From positions 1,054,001 through 1,118,000 of the forward strand of contig NZ_CP114205.1 of NCBI RefSeq assembly GCF_027497495.1: a stretch of DNA of 64,000 nt. Reading direction: 5' to 3'. Positions 1-9,200 of this stretch are shown here, one piece after another (positions within the stretch are counted from its first letter, which is position 1; every line of letters begins with the position of its first letter). The stretch is from Streptomyces tubercidicus. Lineage in GTDB: Bacteria; Actinomycetota; Actinomycetes; Streptomycetales; Streptomycetaceae. The position numbers were made by a program, and so were the translations under genes. A model generated the notes under the pieces. The model did no database searches, had not been told where the DNA came from, and saw nothing but the letters and a program-made list of their open reading frames with translations.

Positions 1-3000
1 GTCTGCGGTGGCGAGGGCGGCGGTGACGGTGCGGGTGGCGGCCCGGGTTTCGGCGAGGACCGTGTCCAGGGCCTGCCGGACGGGTTCGGCGGCGGTCGGC
101 CGGGGGTGCGGGAGCGCTCCCCCGCCCCCTCCCCCTCCTCCCCCTTCGGGGGAGGGGGCGGGGGGTGGGTTCGGGGGTGGGGGGGAGCCGGCGGGCGCGA
201 GAATTGGGGTGCCTGGGGCGAGCGGCGCGGTGAGAACCGGGAAACCTGATGTCCGCTCGCCGAGGCGGACCAGCGGTGAGCCGAGGTCGAGCCGTATCGC
301 CGCTGCGGCTCTTGCCGGGGCCGCCGCCGAGCGGTCCGCCGCACCGGCCCCTTCCGGGCCCGCCGTACGGCCCGTGGCGCGGTCCGTAGCGCGGCCCGTG
401 GCACCGCTCGTAGCTCCGCCCTCAGCGCCCTCCGCGACGCGGTCCACGGCCCGCCCCGTAGCGTCGTCCGTGGCCCGGCCCATCACCACGCCCGCCCCGC
501 GCGGGAACCCCAACCGCTCCCACCGTGGCGACAGGCCCTCGGTCCACAACGCGGCGGCCAGGTGGCGGAGTTGGGCGGGGCCGTCGCGGCGGGGGTCGGT
601 TGCGGCGACGGTGAGGTGGTCCTGGCCGTGGAGGGTGTCGGAGACGAAGCCGGTGAGGCTGCCGGCGCCTACCTGGACGAAGGCGCGGACGCCCGTCTCG
701 TACAGCCGTCGGGTCAGCTCCTGGAAGCGGACCGGCTCCAGGAGGTGCCGCAGCACCAGCCGGCGGATCGCGGAGGGACCGTCCGGGAAAGGGGCGGCAG
801 TCGTCGCCGACCATACGGGGAGCCGATGGTCCCGTAAGGGCAGGGTGTCGAAGGCGGTGCCGGTCTGATGGAGGTAGGGCGCCCACATCGGGGTGTGGAA
901 GCCGGACCGGAAGGGCATCTCCTGGGCCCGTACCCCCTGTCGGGCGAGTCTGCGTACGGCCTCGGCCAGCGGCTCCGGCGCGCCACAGATCACCGACTGG
1001 TGGGGGCAGTTGTCATGGCTGACCGCGATCCGCTCCAGGCCCGCGAGCGCGGCGGCCGCCTGCGGGGCACCGCAGCCGAGGGCCGCGTAGACCAGGTCGG
1101 GTACCGCGAGGGAGCCCGGCCGCAGCGAGTCGAGGAAGGCGTCCACGGCCTCGGGCCGATACATTCCGGCGACGACCATGGCGGTCCATTCGCCGAGGCT
1201 GTGGCCGGTCAACAGGTCGGGGGTGAGGCCCAGTTCGTCCAGTGCGCGGGCCAGTATGCGGCCGGCGGCGAGGGTGTCCACGGCGCGTTCGACCAGGCCG
1301 CTGCCGCCGGAGAACGAAGGCCGGGGCAGGTCCATCCGGTCGGCGATATCGTCCACACGGGGCGGCGGCTCCGCCTCCAGCCCCGGGAAGAGGTAGGCGA
1401 GCCGCGCTCCCTCCTGGCGGGCGTACGGGCCGAAGAACGGGTCCGGGGTGAACCACACCTCGCCGCGCCCCCGCCAGGGCAGACCACGGGCAAGGATCTT
1501 GGCGGCCAGGACGCGGCGCTGCGGGGTGGGGTCGAGGAGGGCGAGGCGGCAGGGGCCATCCTGGACGGGGGCACCGGGGCCTGCCGCCGGACCGCTCACG
1601 TCCGGCGCCGGGCCCCCCTCCCCCACATCCCGTAAGGCGTCGGCCAGTTGGACCGGCGTATCCGCGGCGAGCAGAACGGCGCGCTCCGGCTCGACCGTCC
1701 GCAACGAGGCCCTCGGCGGTAGCTCCGTCCACGACGAAGCCGTCGGCGACGGTCCCGTCCGTAACGACGCCGTCCGCACCAAGGCCCCCGGCCGCGGGCG
1801 CGGTGCCGCCGGAACCCACCGCCCCGGTGCCTCCTCCAGAACGGCGTGCGCGTTGATGCCCCCGAAGCCGAAGGCGTTGACGCCCGCCCGCAGCGGTGCC
1901 TGCCCGGCGTCCCAGGGCTCGGCCTCGGTGAGCGGGCGCATACGGGTCCGCGCCAGGCCCTCGTGCGGCTCGTCCAGGTGCAGTGTCGGCGGCAGTGTCC
2001 GGTGGTGGACAGCGAGCGCCGCCTTGATCAGTCCGGCGATACCGGCGGCCTGCATGGTGTGGCCGAGCATCGACTTCACCGAGCCCAGGCCGACCGGCGG
2101 CACGCCCGCACCGCGCGGGCCGAACACCCGGGCCAAGGTGGCGAGTTCCACGCCGTCGCCGACCGGGGTCCCGGTGCCGTGCGCCTCCAGCAGGCCGAGC
2201 GCCGTGGGGTGTGTGGGGTCCAGCCCGGCAGCGGCCCAGGCCTGCTCCAGTGCGCGGATCTGGCCCTCCGGCTGCGGGCTCATCAGACCGGCGGCGCGGC
2301 CGTCGCCCGCCACTCCCGTGCCGCGGATGACCGCGTACACCCGGTCGCCGTCGCGCTCGGCGTCGGCCAGGCGCTTGAGGAGGACGACGCCGGTGCCTTC
2401 GGACAGCAGGGTGCCGTCGGCCCGGCGGTCGAAGGGGCGGATGCGCTGGGTGGGGCTGAGCGCACGCAGCTGGGTGAAGACGCTCCACAGGGTGGCGATA
2501 TGGCAGTGGTGCACGGCTCCGGCGACCATGAGGTCGCAGCGGCCGGCGGCGAGCAGGTCGACGGCCTGTGCCACGGCCAGCAGGGAGGAGGCGCAGGCCG
2601 CGTCGAGGGTGTAGGCGGGGCCGCGGAAGTCCAGCCGGTTGGCGGTGCGGGCGGCGGTGAAGCTGGGGACCAGGCCGATGGAGGCTTCCGGCTGTTCCGG
2701 GCCGAGGCTCGTCTGGAACGCCTCCCGTATGGACGCGATTTTCGACGCACCCAATTCCGGGGCGAGTTCGCGCAGGGTGAGGGCGAGCTGATGGGCGGTA
2801 CGGACCCGCTGGTCGAGCCGGGCGGTGGCGACGCCCATGAAGCCGCCGCGGCCGAGGATCACGCCGATACGGGACCGGTCGGCGGGCAGCCGCTCTTCAC
2901 CACCCGCGTCGGCGACGGCGTCGGCGATGGTGCGCAGGGCGAGCAGCTGATCGGGCTCGGCGCCCCCGACGGCGGCGGGCATGATGCCGAAGCGGGTGGG

Positions 3001-3264
3001 GTCGAAGGCGGTCGGACCGTCCAGGAAGCCGCCCCGGCGGCAGTAGAAGTGGTCGCTGCGGGCGGGGCCTTCGGCGCCCTGCGGGTCGTAGTAGATGTCC
3101 GGGTCCCAGCGGTCGGCCGGCACGTCTGTGATGCAGTCCTTACCGGCCACCAGGTTGCGCCAGTAGGCGGCGAGGTTCTCGGCGCCGGGGAAGAGCGCCC
3201 CCATGCCGACGATCGCGGCGTCCGTGGGCCGGGGGCCGGTGCGCCGGGCGGGGGACTCATTCAT
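1..3264 (-). CDS. PUFA-synthase-like type I PKS, KS-AT (3' end off the window)
   Basis: This reading frame has no stop from the ATG at 3264 down to base 1, so at least 1088 codons are present and the C terminus lies outside. A ketosynthase fills about residues 14-440: AAIVGMGALFPGA near the start, nucleophile cysteine in DAACASSL at about residue 223, then EAHGTGT and GHTMQAAG for the two histidines. An acyltransferase follows at about 620-900 with TGHSLGEW around the active serine; its first glycine motif reads FPGLEAEP instead of FPGQGSQ. The visible end is an Ala/Arg/Thr/Pro/Gly-rich linker. The start overlaps the stop of the upstream PKS gene by 8 bases (ATGAATGA), so the two are translationally coupled and probably form one synthase. 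KS2-AT architecture and the divergent AT motif recall PfaB/PfaC and hglE-type enzymes; the product is unknown. Confidence 0.88.
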   Translation of the reverse strand, partial: MNESPARRTGPRPTDAAIVGMGALFPGAENLAAYWRNLVAGKDCITDVPADRWDPDIYYDPQGAEGPARSDHFYCRRGGFLDGPTAFDPTRFGIMPAAVGGAEPDQLLALRTIADAVADAGGEERLPADRSRIGVILGRGGFMGVATARLDQRVRTAHQLALTLRELAPELGASKIASIREAFQTSLGPEQPEASIGLVPSFTAARTANRLDFRGPAYTLDAACASSLLAVAQAVDLLAAGRCDLMVAGAVHHCHIATLWSVFTQLRALSPTQRIRPFDRRADGTLLSEGTGVVLLKRLADAERDGDRVYAVIRGTGVAGDGRAAGLMSPQPEGQIRALEQAWAAAGLDPTHPTALGLLEAHGTGTPVGDGVELATLARVFGPRGAGVPPVGLGSVKSMLGHTMQAAGIAGLIKAALAVHHRTLPPTLHLDEPHEGLARTRMRPLTEAEPWDAGQAPLRAGVNAFGFGGINAHAVLEEAPGRWVPAAPRPRPGALVRTASLRTGPSPTASSWTELPPRASLRTVEPERAVLLAADTPVQLADALRDVGEGGPAPDVSGPAAGPGAPVQDGPCRLALLDPTPQRRVLAAKILARGLPWRGRGEVWFTPDPFFGPYARQEGARLAYLFPGLEAEPPPRVDDIADRMDLPRPSFSGGSGLVERAVDTLAAGRILARALDELGLTPDLLTGHSLGEWTAMVVAGMYRPEAVDAFLDSLRPGSLAVPDLVYAALGCGAPQAAAALAGLERIAVSHDNCPHQSVICGAPEPLAEAVRRLARQGVRAQEMPFRSGFHTPMWAPYLHQTGTAFDTLPLRDHRLPVWSATTAAPFPDGPSAIRRLVLRHLLEPVRFQELTRRLYETGVRAFVQVGAGSLTGFVSDTLHGQDHLTVAATDPRRDGPAQLRHLAAALWTEGLSPRWERLGFPRGAGVVMGRATDDATGRAVDRVAEGAEGGATSGATGRATDRATGRTAGPEGAGAADRSAAAPARAAAAIRLDLGSPLVRLGERTSGFPVLTAPLAPGTPILAPAGSPPPPNPPPAPSPEGGGGGGGGGALPHPRPTAAEPVRQALDTVLAETRAATRTVTAALATAD
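114..187 (-). repeat. G/C-rich hairpin repeat, copy A (inside PKS linker)
   Basis: About 74 bases of C- and G-runs able to fold as CCCCCTCCCCC / GGGGGAGGAGGGGG. Read on the minus strand it matches 43579-43650 almost base for base (one substitution in the loop and a few single-base length differences). Here it lies within the coding frame of the KS-AT protein and encodes a Pro-rich run followed by a Gly run in the linker after the AT. Confidence 0.7.
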
Positions 3265-6200
3265 CGCCCGTCACCTGCCCGTCGGCCTCGGCCGCCAGTA
3301 CGACCTGGGCCGCCGTGCCGTGGGCCAGTTCGTCCAGGAGGGCGGCGGCCGCGGCGTCGGGATCCAGGAGCGGGATGCCCCGGCGGGCGTAGGCGCGCTC
3401 CAGTTCGGGGGTGACCATGCCGCCGCCCTCGGCCGCCCACGGGCCCCAGTCGACCGCCAGGACCCGCCGGGAGGTGCGGGCCGACCAGGCCGTGGCGAGG
3501 GTGTCCAGGGCGTCGTTGGCGGCGGCGTAGTCGGCCTGGCCCCGGTTGCCGAAGACCCCGGCGACGCTGCCGAAGAGGACGAGGAAGCCGGTGTCGTCAC
3601 CGGCGGCGGACAGCAGATGGCGGGCGCCGTCGACCTTGGTGGCGAAGACCCGGGCGAACGAGGCCGGGTCCTTGTCCCGCAGCAGCTTGTCCGCGAGGGT
3701 GCCGGCGCCGTGCACGATCCCGTCGAGGCGGCCGTGCCGGGCCCGGATGTCCGCTGCCACGGCGTGCACGGCGGACTCATCGGTGACATCGGCGGCGTGG
3801 TAGCGCACCGAGGCGGCGAACGGTTCCAGGGCGGCGAGGGTGCCGGTGATCTCACGGCGGGCCAGCACGGCCCCGGCGGCCGCCTCGATCTCGGCGGGTC
3901 GGCGCAGGCCCTGGGCGAGGAGCGCGGCGCGCAGTGCGATGCGGTCGTGGGCGTGGGCGAGGGCCGGGTCCTCAGGGGTGTCCAGTAGGGGCGTACGGCC
4001 GAGGAGTTCGATATGGCACCCGTGGGCGCGGGCCAGGGCGAGGGCCGTACGGGCGGTGATCCCGCGTGCCCCGCCGGTCAGCAGCACCACGGAGCCGGGC
4101 CCGAGCATCGGCCGCCCCAGGAGGGTCCGGTCGTCCGGCAGGGGTGTGGGGACGGCGCGCAGGGTGGTGCGGGTGCCGTTGGTGCGGCCGACGACGACCG
4201 GTTCACCGGGGGCGCACAGTTCGGCCAGGAGGTGGGCGGCGAGGCGTTCGGGGCGGTCCTTGGGGTCGAGGTCCACGGCGCGGATCAGGACGTCGGGGTA
4301 TTCGAGGGCGGCCGTACGGGCGAAGCCGCGCAGCCCGGCTCCGGGCAGCGGGTCGGGGGCGTCCGCGGTGGTGTCCTGGCCGAAGGTGCCGCCGGCCGCG
4401 GTGGCCAGCAGCAGGCGGCGGGCCCCACCGGTCAGGGCGGTACGCCACGCCTCGAACTGTCCCGGCAGTACGGCACCGCGGCCCGCCCGGAGGGCGCTGA
4501 GATCCACCACTCCACCGGTACTGCCGGCGACACACCGGGCCAACCGCTCGGCGGGGACGGTCCGTACCCGTGCGCCATGACTCTCCAGCAGGGCGGCGAG
4601 AGCCAGCGCCACGCCCTGGCCGTCCTCCACCACGGCGAAGTCACTGCCCGCCACCACCTCGGCGGGCGGCCGGGCCACGGGCGGGCCCAGGGGGGTGACG
4701 CGGACGAGGGAGCGGGTGGGGCGCAGCGGCAGCGGGGCGGCGTCGGGCTCCTTCGGGGTGACGGGGTTTCCGGTGGTGGTGGGGTGCCCGGTGGCGGCGG
4801 GGTGCCCGGCGGTGGTCGGTTCTCCCGTGGTCGTAACGGGAGCGGGCGGCGCTGCGGGCGGCACCGGTGCGGCTGGTGCGGCTGGTGGGGTGGGTGCGGC
4901 CGGTGCGACTGGCGCGGCCGGTGCGGCCGGTGCGGCCTGTGTGGGCTCGGGTTCGGCTGGGGCCGGCGGGGGTTCGGTGCGGGTGGCGGCGATCCAGTCG
5001 ACGATGCCGCTGATGGTTTTGACGCGGGCGAGCTGTTCCACGGCCGACTCCATGGCCCCGTCCGCGTCCTGCGGCAGTCCGATCCGGTCGGCCAGCGCGC
5101 CGATGATCTCCACCCGCTTGATGGAGTCCACCGAAAGGTCCGCCTCCAGGTCGAGCCCGGCATCGAGCATCTCGTGGGGGTATCCGGTCCGCTGGTGGAT
5201 GATCTCCCTTACGGCATCGAGGAGTTCGGCGGGGCTCAGGAGCCGCGGCCCGGTGGCGGACGGCTGCGCGACTGCGGCATCCCCCACAGCGACGGCGGGG
5301 TCGGCCCCGGCACCGGCACCGGCACCGGCTCCGGCGGGTTCGGTATACGGCGGGACGAGAACGGGCCCGACGGCCTCAGCCGACGGGGACGCAGCGGACC
5401 GGGCAAACGCATCGGACGACTCGGCGAACCCACCAGCCGCGCCCCCCTCCCCCAAATACCGCAACACCACATCACGTTGCGCCGCCACCAGCTCCCGCGT
5501 GGCCCGCAGATACTCCAACACGGCCGCCTGCCGCGTGTCCTCCCCGGGAGCCGCACCGCCATCGGCCCGCGCCGCCCCCGAATCGCCCGGCCGACTCTCC
5601 ACCCGCCGGGCCGGCCGCAGCCCACCAGGCAGGAAGGCCCCATCGGCAGTACGCACCGTATGCCCATTCACCAGCCACCCCGGACGGCGCGGCGCCGAAG
5701 CAGGCAAGGGCTGCGCACGCCCACGGAACAGCCCCTCCGGGTCAACCGGAACCCCGGCCGCCGCGAGCCGCGCCAGGACGTGCGGCAGCCGGGCCAGTCC
5801 GGACTCGCCCGGTACGTCCAGCGCCAGCGCGGTGTGCGGACGTCCGGCCAGGATCTGCCCGACCAGACCGGTGAGCACCCGGCCGGGTCCGGCCTCCACG
5901 AAGGTGCGCACCCCGGCGGCGTACATGTCCTCGATCTGCTCCACGAAGCGCACCGGGGCGGCGACCTGCCCCGCCAAGGTGTCCCGTATCGCGCACGCCT
6001 CGCGGGCGTAGGGGCGCGCGGTGGCGCCGGACCATACCGGGAGGGCGGGCGCGGCCACCTCGGTCGCGGAGAGTTCCGCGGCGAGTGTGTCGCGGGCGGC
6101 GGCGAGTTGTGGACTGTGGAACGCGCAGGCGACGGGCAGACGGCGCGCGTCAGTACCGGCCGTACGCAGCGCCGCGACGGCCGCTTCCACGGCCTCCGTC

Positions 6201-9200
6201 GGGCCCGAGATCACGCTCTGTTCGGGCGCGTTGTGATTGGCGACGACCACGCCGGTGTCGCGGATCAGCTCCCGTACCCGGACCGGCGTGGCCACCACGG
6301 CGGCCATCGCGCCGGGGTCGTCGCCCGCGGCCGAGAGGATCGCCTCGCCGCGCCGGGCACTGAGCCGGAGCAGTGCCTCGGTGTCGTAGGCGCCCGCGGC
6401 CCACAGGGCGGTCAGCTCACCGTAGGAGTGACCGGCCGTGCAGTCGGGGCGTACCCCGAGTGCGGTGAGCAGCCGGTGTGCGGCGGCGGAGGCGAGGCCG
6501 AGCGCGGGCTGGGCGACCCGGGTGTCGGTGAGGGTGGCCTGCTGGGCGGCCCGGCTCTCAGGGGTGAAGGCGGCGGGCGGGAACATGGCCGCGACACAGT
6601 CCGGATCGGCGTCGTCCAGGAGGCCGCGCAGCGCCGGGAAGGCGAGGAACAATTCGCTGAGCATTCCGGTGCGCTGGCTGCCCTGCCCGGGGAAGAGGAA
6701 GGCGAGCTGCCCGGGGTCGGCATCCCGTTCGCGCAGGTAGACGCCGTCGGCGGGGGTGAATTGGCGGGCCTGGGTCAGCTTGGCGGCGAGATCGTCGAGG
6801 TCCTCGGCCACCACGCAGACCTGGACCGGGCCGTCCGCCGTCGCGGTCTCGGCGGCCAGGTCGCGCAGCGGCCACGGGCGCCCGGCCTGGTCGTTCTCGG
6901 CCAGTCGCGCGGCGAGGCGCTCCATGGTCCGTACGGCGGCGGAGCGGTCGGTGCCACGGAAGCAGAAGAGCTCGGCGGGCCAGTCCGTCAGGGCGTGGGC
7001 GGGTTCGGGGGCGCCGTCGTAACCGGCGAGTACGGCGTGGTAGTTGGTGCCGCCGAAGCCGAAGGCGCTCACTCCCGCGATGCGCTGTGCGGCGGGGACC
7101 GGCCAGGGCCGCGCGTGTCCGGTGTCGAAGCGGAACGGGCCGGTGTCCGCCTCGGTCGGCCGGGTCAGATGCAGGGTCGGCGGCCGCACCCCGCTGTGCA
7201 CCGCACGCGCCGCCTTGATCAGACCGGCCAGTCCGGCGGCGCATTTGGTGTGTCCGATCTGCGATTTGACCGAGCCGAGCGTACAGCTGCCGGGTGCCGC
7301 GCCCGCGGCCTCGAACAGTTCGGTGAGGACGGCCAGTTCGGTGGTGTCGCCGACGACCGTGCCGGTGCCGTGGGCTTCGAGGAGGCCGACCTGTGCGGGG
7401 CTGATCCCGGCGCGGCGGTAGGCGCGTTCCAGGGCCCGCCGCTGGCCCTCGGGCCGTGGTGCGGTCAGCCCGAGGGACCGCCCGTCACTGGACGTACCGA
7501 CCGCTTTGACGACCGCGTAGACCCGGTCGCCGTCCCGTTCGGCGTCCGCGAGGCGTTTGAGGACCAGACAGCCGACGCCCTCGCCGAGCGCGATCCCGTC
7601 GGCCGCCGCGTCGAAGGGGCGGCAGCGGCCGGTGGGGGACAGTGCCTGCACAGACGCGAACATCAGGTAGTCGTTGATGCCGTTGTGCACATCGGCACCG
7701 CCGCACAGAGCCATATCGCTGTCGTGGTCGCGCAGTTGGCGGCAGGCCAGGTCGAGCGCGGCGAGCGAGGAGGCGCAGGCGGCGTCCACGGTGCAGTTGG
7801 CGCCGCCCAGATCGAGGCGGCTGGCGATGCGTCCGGCGATGACATTGGCGAGCACGCCGGGGAAGGAGTCCTCGGTCAGCCGGGGCAGTTCGGCGTCCAG
7901 GGCGGGCGGGAGATCGCCGAGGTAGGACGGGTGCAGTGCGCGCAGCCCGTAGGCACCGGCCAGTTCGGTGCCCGCCTCCGCACCGAAGACGACGCTGGTA
8001 CGGGCGCGGTCGAAGTCGCGGCCGGCGTATCCGGCGTCCGCCAGGGCCTTGGCCGCGGCGTCGAGGGCGAGCAGCTGCACCGGTTCGATGCCGGTGAGGG
8101 AGGCCGGGGGGATGCCGTGGGCGAGGGCGTCGAAGGGGAGGGCGGGCAGGAAGCCGCCCCAGCGCGACGGGGTGCGCTCGCCCGCCCGCGCGGGGTCCGG
8201 GTCGTGGTAGGTGGAGGCGTCCCAGCGGTCGGCGGGTACTTCGGTGACGGAGTCGACGCCGGTGACGACATTGGACCAGTAGCGGCCCGCGTCGGGCGCC
8301 CCGGGATAGCAGCAGGCCATGCCGACGATGGCGATGTCCAGCGGCGCGGCATCCTCGCCCCGGCCCCGGTCCCGGTGAGCGGCGGGTGGCGGGACCTCGG
8401 CGGCGCGTAGGGCGAGTTGGTCGGTGGCCCCGTCGGTCACGGCACTGTGCAGCGCGGCGAGGGTGGTGGTGGCGCGGCGCGCGGTGGCGGCCTGGCCCAG
8501 CATGTACAGGCCCTCCCGGCGCTGTTCGTGCTCCCCCACGGGCGCGGGCGGTCCGCCGTCCGTGTGCCGCAGGCCCTTGCTCGCGATCCGCAGCCGTCCG
8601 AGGTTGCGCCGCTCCAGCTCCTCCCAACGGGCCCGGGGCTCCGTGCCGTTGGCGGCCAGCTGCCGTTCGGCCGCCGCGAAGTCCTCGGTGTAGGCGGTGT
8701 CGGCACAGCGCGTGGCGTGGCCCGGCGCGGTCCGCAGCAGTACGGTCCGGTCGCAGGCCAGAGCGGTGTCCTGGAAGCCGGGGAGCACGGCGCCGGTGGC
8801 CACCGCCTCCTCCGTGAACAGGTAGGCCGTACCCATCAGGACACCTATACGGGCGCCGAGTTCGGCGAGCGGGGCGGCGGCGGCCGCGGCCATCGCGGCC
8901 GAGCGGGCGTCGTGGATACCGCCCGCGAAGAGCACGTCCAGCCCCTCGGCCGTACCGCCGTGCGTACGGGCATGGGCGGTCAGCCGCTCGATCTGCTCCT
9001 CCCACAGCGGGAAGCTGGCCCGGGGGCCGATATGGCCCCCGCACTCCTGCCCTTCGAAGACGAACCGCCGGGCGCCTTCGGCGAGGTAGCGCTCCAGCAG
9101 ACCGGGCGCCGGGACATGGAGATAGGTCCGGGTCCCGGCCGCTTCGAGGGGCGCGGCCTGGGCGGGCCGACCGCCCGCGATCAGGGCGTATTCGGGGGCG

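Noticed and set aside
4013..8410. Very long plus-strand open frame opposite the PKS gene
   Set aside because: It is antisense to the large PKS, Gly/Arg/Gln-rich with no domain, and arises from GC-biased codon use.
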